Positions 30,235-39,555 are shown, numbered from the stretch's first letter. The stretch: 64,000 bases of DNA from Symbiodinium natans (GCA_905221605.1 CAJNDS010002215.1:406001-470000), one strand, 5' to 3'. The notes: generated from the sequence alone by a model not told the origin. Made by a program: numbers and translations.

Positions 30235-30498
30235 TTGTTGGTGGAGGTGCTACTTTCAAAATTCGATAGGGGCCATGTTGCGCAACGTTCAGTGAACACA
30301 GAGTTTTGTCGGTCCCTCGGAAAAGAAGCCTCCTTCAGAGGCCTGCTGACCAGGGGCCAAAGGCTGCCTCCTGGGACGTGCGGGGGCGGATTGCGCAGGC
30401 AGGAAGGGAAGTGTTGTCCTGGAGGTCTGTGTCTTCAAACTCAGAGGGCGAGAAGTGGGAGCACTAAATCACAAAGGCTGCATTTTTGCAACTTTTGA
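30235..30498 (+). CDS. Possible exon, Gly/Arg-rich, unrecognised
   Basis: Open for 87 codons, reading LVEVLLSKFDRGHVAQRSVN and later a Gly/Cys-rich part (TCGGGLRRQEGKCCPGGLC). No ATG near the start, so it would be internal. No splice site is convincing. Confidence 0.3.
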   Translation: MLVEVLLSKFDRGHVAQRSVNTEFCRSLGKEASFRGLLTRGQRLPPGTCGGGLRRQEGKCCPGGLCLQTQRARSGSTKSQRLHFCNF

Positions 30499-30662
30499 TG
30501 GGTAGGATCTGTCAAAGCTCGTTAGTTTAATTTAAGCAGGACCATAGTGACGTAGTATACGCGCGAAAACTGTCCAGATCCTAAGTTTGTAAAGCAAGTT
30601 CCATTGACACTATGTGATGGATCCGTGTTCAAGCAGTGTCCTAGTTTATCTCGAAGCTTGAC

Positions 30663-30851
30663 GTGGCTCCGGCTGAAAACGCCTTAGAGGTGCTGACGGT
30701 ATGGTGTTCGGGTGCTCCTCAACGACAAGGCCCTGGTGAGCGCAGACAGTATATGGCCATGTTGCTTACAAAGCTCACAGGCTTTCCATGCTTCTGCAGC
30801 GCGCCCTTGTTTGCAACTGCTCTACATGCCTCTAGTCAGAAGGAACACTGA
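30663..30851 (+). CDS. Possible exon, unrecognised
   Basis: Open for 62 codons (PAENALEVLTVWCSGAPQRQ, then YMAMLLTKLTGFPCFCSAPL) before TGA. Mixed and globular-like. It is followed within 40 bp by the next candidate exon on the same strand. Confidence 0.32.
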   Translation: MAPAENALEVLTVWCSGAPQRQGPGERRQYMAMLLTKLTGFPCFCSAPLFATALHASSQKEH

Positions 30852-30886
30852 AGGCCGAACTTAGCCAGAAAACACCGAATCCTCAG

Positions 30887-31128
30887 GAGAAGCCGTGGCC
30901 AAGCTGCGAGAACTGCAGGCTGGTGGTGGCTGGCAAGTACCCAAAAGACATACAACGGAGTCCGCAAGAATCCGCAAGCAGTCCTCTGCACTTCTAGCCT
31001 CGGCTCCTGAATGGGGTGAACCCCCTATATACTGGAACACTGCAGATCAAAGGTTGTCAAACTTTGTCAGGGCTCCGTCGGTGCCATCACGACGGCCGCG
31101 GGCCTTGCGGACCTGGAGATGGTGTTGA
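30887..31128 (+). CDS. Candidate exon, unrecognised, strongly coding-like
   Basis: Acceptor AATCCTCAG|G (AG 30885-30886), then EAVAKLRELQAGGGWQVPKR and SARIRKQSSALLASAPEWG. A GTGAAC donor follows the TGG codon at about 31018; otherwise the frame runs on (IYWNTADQRLSNFVR) to TGA 31126-31128. No family is recognised. Confidence 0.42.
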
Positions 31129-31409
31129 CCTTCGGGTCGGCTGTGGCAGAGATCGGGCCGAACTACGTATTGCTGTTAATTTTTGGTTGCAGTTGCACCC
31201 GGTTTATTGGAGCCACCCTGGTTCTAGAAGCTCGGAGCCAGTGCCCGGAGAACTCGGGAAGCGAAGCCTCTAAAACCTGTCTTGGTTTCCTTCCGAAGAG
31301 AGGCCCAAAACAAAAGCTCGTGATAGGGAGCCCACGCGCCTGCTCGATTCGCTGTACTAGGTTTGCTTTGGTTTACTATGGTATCGAGGCCCGGCGCCGG
31401 GGGCTTTAG
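31046..31409 (+). CDS. Candidate exon with one membrane-like segment
   Basis: Acceptor AACACTGCAG (AG 31044-31045), then SKVVKLCQGSVGAITTAAGL and a hydrophobic stretch within NYVLLLIFGCSCTRFIGATL. It is open to TAG 31407-31409, with possible GT donors inside. The first 45 residues are the most coding-like. It is in a different frame from the overlapping end of the preceding candidate, consistent with separate exons of one plus-strand gene. Confidence 0.42.
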
Positions 31410-32050
31410 CTTGGCAGATAAGTTTCAGGCCGCAAGGCCCCCAAATTTGCTCGGGTTCTTCCTTCCCCCCGAAATTGTTTGGGGTCCGAGGATGTTGGGG
31501 GAATTTTCTTTGTAGAGGGTGCAAGATTTGTGTTTTTGTTGGAGGGCGGGGTCCTCGCTACTAGAAGAGACGCAATATACAGCTACATATACATATATGT
31601 AGTTATCGATATTCCCCAACACTATAAGGGGTTCCAACGTGCAGAGTAAGATGGGTTGGATCGACGAAAAATCGTGCTCTCTAGTCACGCGTGTGGTGGC
31701 GTCATAGCTGGGCTAGCGATTTGCAGACGTGCGGAGCTCCAGTGGCGAGGAGGTCGACTTTGAATGCTCTTGTTGGAGGAGTTCTTGGAATAGTGAACAG
31801 TTTTGGAGTGGTCTTGAGGACTCTGGGACTGAGTGCTTTATGAGGGTCGTCGTGGAGTGCTCGTGGAGTGGTGTTGGAGGGTCTTACACTACTTGGGGTC
31901 TCCGCTGACGTAACGTGTTAGTAAACAATAGTTGTGCCCGCACTGGTTCCCTGAACCTGAGAGGGGGAGATGCTGCGCATCTTTAGGTGGGGTCTGCACA
32001 AGATGCGAGTTTCCGTGCAGAGGCGAGGGTAGCTTTTGCGTGGTTAATGA
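31410..32050. other. No gene called
   Basis: Minus frames at 31425-31688 and from 31889 are moderately protein-like but unsupported. The sequence between them is GTGGAG-rich without features. Confidence 0.4.
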
Positions 32051-32342
32051 TTGCGTGCACTTCGATCTTTGGAGTTGCCTTCGATGGGCAATCACTTTGA
32101 GGAGATGTGTGCCAGCACTGCGGAAATGGAGAGCGAGCTCCCAGCGCCTTGCACGTTGCATTGGACGGATTTCAGGTTCCGGGACCTGACTTTTGAGGCT
32201 CCAGAAAATGGCAAGTGGTTTAGGACGTTTAGGACGGTCGGGCTGCAGGAGCTGATGCGACTTGACATCCAGCGATTAGTGTATTCAGTGTTCCTTGATG
32301 CTGGCTGGGGCATTGCATCGTTGATTCGTCTTGCATTCCCAG
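32051..32342 (+). CDS. Candidate exon, unrecognised
   Basis: Frame reading MGNHFEEMCASTAEMESELP, FRFRDLTFEAPENGKWFRTF and LQELMRLDIQRLVYSVFLDA, one of the most protein-like stretches here. It can end at CCCAG|GTACCC (donor 32343) or read on to 32638 with lower quality. The only nearby ATG start is 32081. No domain is recognised. Confidence 0.42.
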
Positions 32343-32545
32343 GTACCCTTGACTCAGCTGCTGATGAGCCTTCCGCAGGTGCTCGCGTTGCAGCCTGCCG
32401 ATGCTGGGTCACAAAAGCGACATCAGGAGCCAGAGCAAGCTGCCAATCCCAAAGATGTGAACGGCATCCGCGGCAACCGAGGAACCCTGGGCCAGCGTCT
32501 TGGAAGCCACAGCGGCCGAGCTCATATGCCGATCGGATTTGTGAG
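32343..32545 (+). CDS. Candidate exon in a second frame, unrecognised
   Basis: Starting at the same CCCAG junction used as an acceptor, another frame reads VPLTQLLMSLPQVLALQPAD and an Arg/Gly-rich tail, ending before GAG|GTATAC (donor 32546). The AG|GT overlap means one junction can be an acceptor or a donor, but not both in one transcript. Confidence 0.3.
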
Positions 32546-32634
32546 GTATACGATCAGTACACCATGTACAGTTTACAGGGATCTGTGGTTGTATTGATTG
32601 GACACCTTTGCGCCTTTGCGCCTGATGTTGTTCA

Positions 32635-32847
32635 ATGAGTCTGCTTCACGAGACAGGTTCAGACCGTTTGTCGCAGGGCCATCTTCAGAGTGACATTGAG
32701 CCACCGTGTTGTACAAGCGGCTGTTGTGCTTACTGCGTTCCAGAGTCGCACCACTTGACACCATCTGTGCCCACAGCTCCTAGAACCTTTCCCAGAAGCA
32801 GGATCTGGTGCTCAATTGATTCTGTACCCTCGAACTCCAAGTTCTAG
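32635..32847 (+). CDS. 70-aa ATG-initiated Cys-rich ORF, unrecognised
   Basis: ATG at 32635 (MSLLHETGSDRLSQGHLQ), then a compact Cys cluster (CCTSGCCAYC) and a Ser/Pro-rich end. The Cys spacing is not a recognised zinc-binding or toxin fold. Short and without splice support. Confidence 0.28.
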   Translation: MSLLHETGSDRLSQGHLQSDIEPPCCTSGCCAYCVPESHHLTPSVPTAPRTFPRSRIWCSIDSVPSNSKF

Positions 32848-33095
32848 AAGATCCTGGATTCTTTGAAGCTCTGCAGGCTCCCTTGACACCTGGATCTCCT
32901 CCGACCGGTATCCGCCAACCGGTGAAGTGGGTCGCCTTCTGCTGACGTGCACTTTGGCAGCTGGAACTTGATCTGCTTTGGCTTCTGGAGGTTCAGTTTG
33001 TTCCCCACCCTCGGTGTGGGGTTGTTCGATTTTAAACTGAACTCTTCTCCTCGCAAGGAACTCGTCTCCTCGCCCGGTCTACTCCTTGCTCATGC

Positions 33096-33287
33096 CTGGA
33101 GTGCCCAATGCCAAAGTGTGCCTGGAGCGCCCAACTCTAGAGTGTCCCTGGGGTGCCCAACCCCAGAGTCTCCCTGCAGTGTTCAACGTGTCCCCGGAGT
33201 GCCCAGCCCCAGGGTCTCCCTGGAGTGCCCAACCCCAAAGTCTCCCTGGAGTGCCCAACCCCAGAGTCTCCCTGGAGTGTCCCTCGC
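33096..33287. repeat. 26-bp minisatellite, left arm
   Basis: Unit CTGGAGTGCCCAACCCCAGAGTCTCC, degenerate, about seven copies. The open frames crossing it (up to 208 codons) consist of the three-unit translation and are repeat artefacts. Confidence 0.9.
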
Positions 33288-33428
33288 TGTCGTGGTCATC
33301 CGTTGCTGGCGAGGTAGCTTCCAACTCGCAGCCTCCCCCAGAGCCACAACTTCTCCGGCCATCGAGTCGCTGTGCGATTCTCGGATCAGAAATGTTGGGG
33401 CACCCCACCTGCGCCCTACCAGTAGTAA

Positions 33429-33599
33429 AATGCGGAAAGTGCCTTCCGAATCACCGATGCAGCATCTTCTGCATCGCGCCCCGAGGTCGTGGTCTCCAAC
33501 TTCTCGGACGCCCTGGCGCAGCATCCGGACCTGGCCGATCCGTGCCTTGGAGGACCTGGAGGAACTCCTTTGAGCAACTGGAGCCGTCCCCCACCATGA
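33429..33599 (+). CDS. Candidate exon inside the fold-back element, unrecognised
   Basis: Open after TAA 33426-33428: NAESAFRITDAASSASRPEV and VSNFSDALAQHPDLADPCLG, then Gly/Pro-rich to TGA 33597-33599. In another frame, FEQLEPSPTMKRSAAEHRF then SWAEA runs to a GTGAGG donor at about 33654. Exon structure is therefore uncertain, but the core does look protein-coding. Confidence 0.35.
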   Translation, partial: NAESAFRITDAASSASRPEVVVSNFSDALAQHPDLADPCLGGPGGTPLSNWSRPPP

Positions 33600-34189
33600 A
33601 ACGGTCCGCAGCGGAGCACCGATTCGCGGTGCTTCTGAGTTGGGCTGAAGCCGGTGAGGGCATCTGTGGCTCCGTGGCTTTGTCATAGTTTTTCCAGTTC
33701 CTACACGGTTTACAAGCCTCTCTGCATTAGCTTCTGGGCCGAAAGTTCCTAGACTGCCAGCTTGTCCAAAAGCAGCTCAAGACCCCAAGATTCGAAGACA
33801 CTCGAAATGGAACTCTTATGACCTAAAGTTCACTTTAGTTTGGGATAGGGGTCTTCCGACAAGGGTTCTAGCTTCATGACTGAGGGGCGCATGAAGGCTG
33901 TGCAGTGTGCAACTTCGCAGGTGGGTTGTCACCACCCTGGTTCTCATGCAACCTCTTATTGTGGTTACACACCTGCCTCCTCTTGAAGTCGTGGGGCCTC
34001 CTAGTTCGACTTTGATGTGGTGTATGCTGCTTTCAAAGTTGGGGAAACGGTTTGGGATCCGAGTCCCAGGTGCTGCCGCCGCCTCACAGATCTCTGCATC
34101 GGGCAGCTCCTCAGTATGAAGGGCGAGTACAGCTTAAAGCTTCAGAGAAGCACAGAACTCTTATGCTTCACGCCACAACCCCACGCACG

Positions 34190-34470
34190 TCGATTTAGTC
34201 CAACCTTCTGGTGCACTCACTCCCTCGCTCACTCACGCACGCACTCGCTCACTCTCTCCTACTCTGTTCTTGTCCTTCCTGTCTACTTGTCTGTGTCTCC
34301 CAGTCTCTCCCGTGTCTCTCTGCCACTCCGTCTCTGACTCCGTCTGGATCTCCCTGACACTCTCTGACTCGCTCCCTCTCCTTCTCTCTCTCGCTCTCTC
34401 TCCCTCGCTCACTCCCCCTGTTTCTCTGTTTCTTTGTCTGTCTTCCTTTTGGTGGAATCTCTCTTTGTGT
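34190..34470. repeat. CT-rich low-complexity tract
   Basis: Irregular CTCACTC, CTCTCTC and GTCTCTC words on the plus strand give Ser/Leu-rich frames that are not credible genes. It is followed at 34575-34640 by GAA-rich sequence. Confidence 0.85.
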
Positions 34471-34729
34471 GTGTGGCATCAGTCTCGGCATCAGTCTGCA
34501 CGCATGCAGCTATTTGTCATGACACTGTGAAACACAATTCGACATCCGCCCTTAGACGTAGACCTTGATAAAGAGGGAAGCAAAAGAATCAGACGAAGAA
34601 GAATAAGACGAAGAAGAAGAAGAAGCCAACAAAGTATATTTTACTCGAACATCCCCACCTTGCTTCTCGTTAAAAGGAATGAGCGCAAATAAGATGTTCA
34701 AACAAAGGTTAAGATCTCTGTGGTTTGGG

Positions 34730-35178
34730 CACTCCAGCGAGACTCGGGCTGGGCACTCCAGGGGCAGCCACTCCAGGGAGACTCTGGGGTTGGGCACTTT
34801 ATGGAAACTTTGGGGTTGGGCAATTTAGGGAGACTCTGGTGGGCATTGGGCACTCCACAATTCTCTAGGGTTGGGCACTCCAGGGAGACTCTGAGTTGGG
34901 GCACTTCAGGGAGACTCCAGGCAGACTGTGGTAGTGGAAATTGTAGGAGTTTCTGGAATTGGGCACTCCAGGTCCAGGGAACCTCTGGTTGGGCACTCCA
35001 GGGAGACTTTGGGGTTGGGCACGGAGTCTCTGGGTTGGGCACTCCAGGACATTGGGGTTGGGCACGCCAGGGAAACTCTGAGGTTGGGCACTTGAGGAGT
35101 CTCTGGGTTGGGCACTCTAGAAAGACTCCAGGGCACTCTGGAGGGAGTCATTCTGGGTTTGGGCACTCCAGGGAGTCT
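34730..35178. repeat. 26-bp minisatellite, right arm (inverted)
   Basis: The reverse complement of the left-arm unit (GGAGACTCTGGGGTTGGGCACTCCAG), about 15 degenerate copies with internal deletions, so it is longer and more decayed than the left arm. Confidence 0.9.
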
Positions 35179-35261
35179 TTAGGAGTAGACCGGGCGAGGA
35201 GAAGAGTTCCTTGCGAGGAGAAGAGTTGAGTTTAAAATCTAACAACCCCGCACCGAAGGTG

Positions 35262-35338
35262 GGGAATAAGAAGAAAGAAGAAGAAGAAGAAGAAGAAGAA
35301 GAAGAAGAAGAAGAAGAAGAAGAAGAAGAAGAAGAAAC
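35262..35338. repeat. (GAA)n microsatellite abutting the element
   Basis: About 22 GAA/AAG triplets immediately outside the right inverted terminus. The left terminus has no equivalent. Confidence 0.92.
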
Positions 35339-35560
35339 ATAAGACGAATATGAAGAAGATCGTGACAGAGGCGCACACACGCAAAGCACACACAAGCACA
35401 CCCCATATAATTAACCTCCACAAACGATGACAACGAACGAGCAGCAACACACGCCACAACCACTTGGCATCATTTGGCATCCAACAAGCCACTGTGAACC
35501 ATAATGATCTGTGAAGCTTATCCCTGAGAGGTATGGCCAAGCACACTCCCATTCACAAAA

Positions 35561-35878
35561 TTAAGTCCAGCAACAGTCTTTGAATTCAAAGCGTGATTTT
35601 TCCTGCTTTGCAAGATCGAAGTTCTTGAAGCTTTGCCTTGGGTCGTTCATCTGTGGCACATAAGAGTCAGGTAGAGGCGGTAGGCACTGAGCTGAGAGTA
35701 TATAGGGTTTCCAAGGAATGGTCTTGGCGCAGCTGCTAGGGAGCGAGCCGCACGTTCGGCGCTGGCGCCGCTGTTGTCCAAGCTCGAGGAGGTCCCTTTC
35801 TATCCTCTCTGCCCGGGCTGCCGCTCGCGCCGCCGACCCGGATAGGGGTAGGTAAGAGTGGTTGTTGGGTGCGGGCAA
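35561..35878 (-). CDS. Candidate exon, unrecognised, strongly coding-like
   Basis: Minus frame of 105 codons without a local ATG start: AARAERIERDLLELGQQRRQ, then KTIPWKPYILSAQCLPPLPD and NFDLAKQEKSRFEFKDCCW before TAA. It has a helical N-terminal part followed by a Pro-containing region. The plus strand here is broken. No family is recognised. Confidence 0.4.
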   Translation of the reverse strand: MPAPNNHSYLPLSGSAARAAARAERIERDLLELGQQRRQRRTCGSLPSSCAKTIPWKPYILSAQCLPPLPDSYVPQMNDPRQSFKNFDLAKQEKSRFEFKDCCWT

Positions 35879-36066
35879 AGAAGGAGGTGGAGGGTGGGGT
35901 CCCTATGAAATGTGGGGGCCCGGGGCTGGAGCCTCTTTCACTTCCTCTAATCAGGGGGGGTAGGGGGTTGAGGGAAGGGGTAGGAGGGTAAGGGGGTAGG
36001 GGGTGAGGATAGGCGAAGCAAAGCCTGAACTGGGGTCGCCGGCGAATATCCAGGCCTTCGAGAACG

Positions 36067-36522
36067 TCACGTAGGCCTAAGGTGGCTGAATGCAGTAGTG
36101 GCCAGGCTCATGTGCTGGAGATTTGGATTGCTCTGAAGTTGGTGTCCGTTGAAGCGTCCCCTGTTGTCTCCTTCAATCTGCAGCACTGCCTCGAGATGGT
36201 AGGTGCAGCTGGCAGCAGCGGCACCTTGAATTTCTATGCTGCATGAGGGAACTTCGGAATACATAGGCCTTGTCTGTGAAAGTGTTGGCACTTGCAGCTC
36301 TCTGTATTGACGGCATGTCTCATATGAAGTCCCATCAGCTGACCGGGCCCTCATTTCAGGTCCAGGCCTTTGTCGCCCCGCTTCGGTCTGCGGCACCACC
36401 CAGCGCCGACCCAAATGGCCTCCCTCAGCGAGTGCCTGGGCACCCCAAAGTTTCAAAGACTGGGGCCCCCAATTGGTCCCTCCCCCCCCCAAGAATTGCA
36501 GGCAAGCATGGTCTCGTGCCAC
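36067..36522 (-). CDS. 151-codon minus ORF, unrecognised, strongly coding-like
   Basis: The C-terminal 90 residues are the best part: TSYETCRQYRELQVPTLSQT, then CTYHLEAVLQIEGDNRGRFN and SNPNLQHMSLATTAFSHL, ending at TGA. The first third is Gly/Trp-rich and could be intron. No ATG near the start. A plus-strand candidate overlaps only its low-quality end. Confidence 0.42.
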   Translation of the reverse strand: MARDHACLQFLGGGGTNWGPQSLKLWGAQALAEGGHLGRRWVVPQTEAGRQRPGPEMRARSADGTSYETCRQYRELQVPTLSQTRPMYSEVPSCSIEIQGAAAASCTYHLEAVLQIEGDNRGRFNGHQLQSNPNLQHMSLATTAFSHLRPT

Positions 36523-36770
36523 ATGCAGGGGGAATGTTGAGTACTGTGGAGTATCTGCAGCTGGTACATGAACTTTGCCGACCCTTGCCTAGACCCAACA
36601 GAGTCCTTCATCCTTTTCCACACCTCGGCTGCCCTCCTACAACTGCTGCGACCCTGAACCCGAAGCCCAAACCCAAGACGTACGAGGCAGTTGTGTGGCG
36701 GCTCTTATTTACCCTGCTGGCCTCGACGGAGCCATCGCGACCGGAACTCTCGTTGGAAGCCTTCCTTGAT
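36520..36770 (+). CDS. Candidate exon ending at telomere-like repeat
   Basis: Within a frame open from 36270, the part from 36520 reads GGMLSTVEYLQLVHELCRPL and, after a Pro/Lys linker, YEAVVWRLLFTLLASTEPSR. It ends on a codon boundary at GAT|GTGAGG (donor 36771). The putative intron starts with TTTAGGG repeats. The left edge is uncertain; there is an internal TCTGCAG acceptor at about 36560. No domain is recognised. Confidence 0.35.
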
Positions 36771-36773
36771 GTG

Positions 36774-36818
36774 AGGGTTTAGGGTTTAGGGTTTAGGGTT
36801 TAGGGTTAGGGTTTAGGT
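36774..36818. repeat. Short interstitial TTTAGGG array
   Basis: Six TTTAGGG-type heptamers, one shortened to TTAGGG, start three bases after a candidate GT donor. Confidence 0.9.
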
Positions 36819-36888
36819 TGTTTTTGTTTGGTATTGAGGGACCTCCTGTCTTGTCTCAATTCGGCGTTATCTCGGAATCGGCTCAGCG

Positions 36889-37125
36889 GTGGAGCTTAGG
36901 AGTGGCTCTCGCAGCATTGGGCCTGGATTGAAGCAGCCATTGCCTGCCAAAGCGAGTCTGCGTGTGAGGCGCACACACACACATGTCTCTTCAGGGCTTC
37001 AGTGCTATGTTTGGCGCACGCTTTCTGAGGCTGCGGTGACACTCCTGACGACGGTCTTGTCGCGGACACGGAATAGTGAAGCCTCTTCATCGGCTGCTTG
37101 GGCAAGCGAAGTCATCACACGTTAG
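36889..37125 (+). CDS. Possible exon, unrecognised
   Basis: Open for 78 codons: VELRSGSRSIGPGLKQPLPA, then QCYVWRTLSEAAVTLLTTVL. It has a GTG first codon and a (CA)5 run inside. A minus frame (36896-37105) overlaps. No splice pair is identified. Confidence 0.28.
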   Translation: MELRSGSRSIGPGLKQPLPAKASLRVRRTHTHVSSGLQCYVWRTLSEAAVTLLTTVLSRTRNSEASSSAAWASEVITR

Positions 37126-37457
37126 ATGCATCAAGTCAGCGATGAGGCACCCCAGGCCGGTCAGCTTGTCAACTCAACAATTGTAGTGCATAGGCTGAGG
37201 AAGAGACTCGGAGGAGCCTAGTCGCACAGGAAACTCACGACCTTGCCAAAACGATGTCTGTGCCCCGTGCACGGAGACTGTAAGTCGAAACCCAAGACGG
37301 TGTGCCGAAAATTGCACGGTTGTCGCATGTTAGGTCTTCCAACGGGTGCTTCCCGTTCTGGCGCGGTCTGCAACAGAGCGCGGCAGCGCTGCAGCTTTGC
37401 ATGGTGTGGTGGTTGTGACCGCTTTGCCAGAAGTGTTGGGTTTTATTAGCTGTCGAC

Positions 37458-37760
37458 ATGTCTGCCTTTCTTGTATCTGAGCTTGTGGAGCAAGGTCTGG
37501 ATGTCAAGGTTGTGAGAGATCATCGTAGGGGTTCAATGCCACCGGCACCCACACCGGCACCCGTTCATGGAGATCTTGCCCGCGAGGACCCGCATGTTTC
37601 GCGGCGGGACAACACGCGAAGCCGCCAACTTTGTCTCGCAGCACCTTCTAGTGCCTTGCCGCAAAGAGACTTGGTTGCTTGTTCTATACATATCTCAATT
37701 AGAAATCGCCAGAATGACAATGCTAGTATAGCTGGTCTGGTCGGCTTCACCACGACCTGA
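37458..37760 (+). CDS. 100-aa ATG-initiated ORF, unrecognised
   Basis: ATG at 37458: MSAFLVSELVEQGLDVKVVR, then a Pro/Ala repeat-like stretch and a basic end. It also stays open upstream to a CCAG junction at about 37430. No domain or membrane segment. Confidence 0.32.
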   Translation: MSAFLVSELVEQGLDVKVVRDHRRGSMPPAPTPAPVHGDLAREDPHVSRRDNTRSRQLCLAAPSSALPQRDLVACSIHISIRNRQNDNASIAGLVGFTTT

Positions 37761-37913
37761 TGTGAGAGCCAAGTCCTCAAGCCCTCAAGCCCTGAAGTTT
37801 TTTAGTACATGGATAGAGTTCCGTTCTTGGTTCCAGCATGAATCCATCAACCCGTAGACCAAGATGGGGGATGTCGACATGGGCGGTTCCCTAAGTTGAG
37901 GTGCAATTCTGCC

Positions 37914-38846
37914 TCAGAGGTTCTCCATAATTTCGAGCAGGCTGCCCTCTTCATGATAGAAGATGTGCGGCCTTAAGGAGTCTTCATGAGTTTTGGGTCC
38001 CAGAATGGAGAACCTGATCAGGCCATCGCAGGGCAGCTTCTCCCGAGCCTGGCGAAAGCGTTCCTTGGAGCTTTGATTCATATCACTCATATCACGATAG
38101 CTCCTTTGGAGCTTGAGGGAGCTCTTGTTTGCAAATTTTGTTTTGGAATCTCCGATATATATCGGAGATTTACGGTGGAAGGGGGGGGGGGGGTGGGGCC
38201 CCCCTTTGGTGTCCGCCACACGTTGTGCGACCTGAGGTGGGGAGGGAGTGTTTCCTGGCAGGAGGCAGGACAACCCAAGACCTATACTACATTGTCCTGC
38301 AGCTGTCTTCTTCAAGGCTCAACCTCTTAATTGAGCCCGAACTTCCCGATGCTTTGACTTGACTTGATCCAAGGCAGGATCTGCCTCAGGATCTCCTGGC
38401 AGCTTTGCTGGAGGTGCGAAGTCCAAGTTGCAGGGACAAGAACACAAACTCTTTCGTACCTGTGGTACCCATTGACTCGGGCTTCCGGATCCGGGATTTC
38501 CGGGAAGATTTGCTGGTTCTGGGTAACCAATTTGCAAGGCTTCTGGGCCGTCAAAACTGTTAGACCTTGCGTTTGCTGGTTAAGAGCGGAGTGGGGTGTG
38601 TCGCCTCGTGCAGATGACCGCACAATTGTGACGCAACTTCGCCTCCGAAGGCATTTACGGTTGCCATGGCGCCCCGGTGCAAGCTTCTTGCTGCCTGGCA
38701 CAAGTTTTCAACACGCCCTTGTGGTCTCCTCCCCATCCCAACTCCTTGAGCGTGGCATCCAGCGTGGTGAAGCGTCGCATCCCAGGCCACCCAGTTGATG
38801 GCTTCGCCTGAGTTGCTTGCTGCGTTGCTGCAGCCTGTGCTCTGAG
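37914..38846 (-). CDS. Candidate minus-strand multi-exon gene, unrecognised
   Basis: Exon A (38846-38659) follows a TCTCTTGTGCAG acceptor and reads LRAQAAATQQATQAKPSTGW and RRFTTLDATLKELGWGGDHK, ending at a GTAAAT donor (38658). The last exon (38231-37914) follows CCCTCCCCACCTCAG|G in phase 0. It reads VAQRVADTKGG, then FANKSSLKLQRSYRDMSDMN and LIRFSILGPKTHEDSLRPHI, with TGA at 37914-37916. Between them, 38537-38319 has another open segment (LPGDPEADPALDQVKSKHRE). Phases of A and the last exon do not match directly, so a middle exon is needed. An ATG-started plus frame (37986-38330) overlaps the last exon. Confidence 0.42.
38147..38170. repeat. Perfect 24-bp palindrome
   Basis: AATCTCCGATAT followed by its exact reverse complement, with no spacer. 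Eight bases after it, a run of 14 G begins. It lies inside the last exon of the minus-strand model, where it encodes an Ile/Tyr/Gly-containing stretch. Confidence 0.95.
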
Positions 38847-38849
38847 CTG

Positions 38850-39555
38850 CACAAGAGACTTTGTGGCGGAGCTTAGCCGAGTGGCTCGGGGTCTTTGGTG
38901 CTTCTGAGCTTATGCTGTAGCTTTGGGGCTTAGGGCTGTCACAGGGGTTCATGGAGTTCCATGGCCCAGCTGCAGAGGTCTGTGGACTCCTCTGCAACTG
39001 TGCAAGTCCTCGGCTAGCCTGCTGGAGCTTGCTGCATCTTTGCCGCCATGAGAGAGTCTGAGAGGATCCAAGAGAGTTTGATTCCTGAAGCTTGGACGAA
39101 CCCGAGCCGAGCAACTTGGAAATGTCAACGGCCCTTAGGCAACAAGGAGAGCTTGCCCATTTGTCAATCACTGCTAACCGCTGCTAGCCGCTGGAGATTT
39201 TGAGAGAGTTTGGGGGCTCCATTGGGCTCAGCCAAGGCTCCTGGACCGTCTCCCCGAATGGCTGCAGCACGCAGAGACCGCTGCACACGCGAGGCGGCGA
39301 TCTGCAGAGATGTTTCAGATCGCAAGCTTGCTCAAGCTTGCTCATGATGCCAGGAAGCTCCTGGAGATGTCCCTGCCCTGGGTATGCGAGGCCATCGCAT
39401 CCTTGGGGATGTTCCTGATCTGCGCTCTTTGTTGAATCAACTTGGGGGAGGGGTTGCTGTCGTAAAGAGGCACCGTTCGCAGGCATCCCTATACGCCACC
39501 TGGCCTTGATCATGACGGCAAGACATCCTACGGAGTTGCATCGGACAGAGGGCAT
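38850..39555 (-). other. Open minus-strand frames upstream of the 38-kb gene
   Basis: Two minus frames (39171-38560 in another register, and 39555-39184) are Ser/Gln-rich and could be 5' exons of the minus-strand gene, for example KLLGSGSSKLQESNSLGSSQ. Splice sites could not be fixed. Positions 39560-39905 contain nothing distinctive. Confidence 0.3.

Larger units (their letters stand above)
33001..35265. mobile_element. Fold-back element: 2.27-kb unit with terminal inverted repeats
   Basis: The first 86 bases (33001-33086) match the reverse complement of 35179-35265 with only about five differences. Inside each terminus lies a 26-bp minisatellite in opposite orientation (left 33096-33287, right 34730-35178). 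The core (33290-34725) contains coding-like sequence and a CT-rich tract. Long inverted repeats with internal tandem arrays are the layout of fold-back (FB-type) transposons. No transposase is recognised, no clear target-site duplication is visible, and a simple inverted duplication remains possible. Confidence 0.7.

Noticed and set aside
32947-33688. ORFs of 208 and 200 codons in the 33-kb region as long genes
   Set aside because: They run through the 26-bp minisatellite, whose unit lacks stops in these frames. The coding-like ends are treated separately.
34190-35463. Leu/Ser/Phe-rich ORFs across CT and GAA tracts
   Set aside because: Low-complexity translation of microsatellites.
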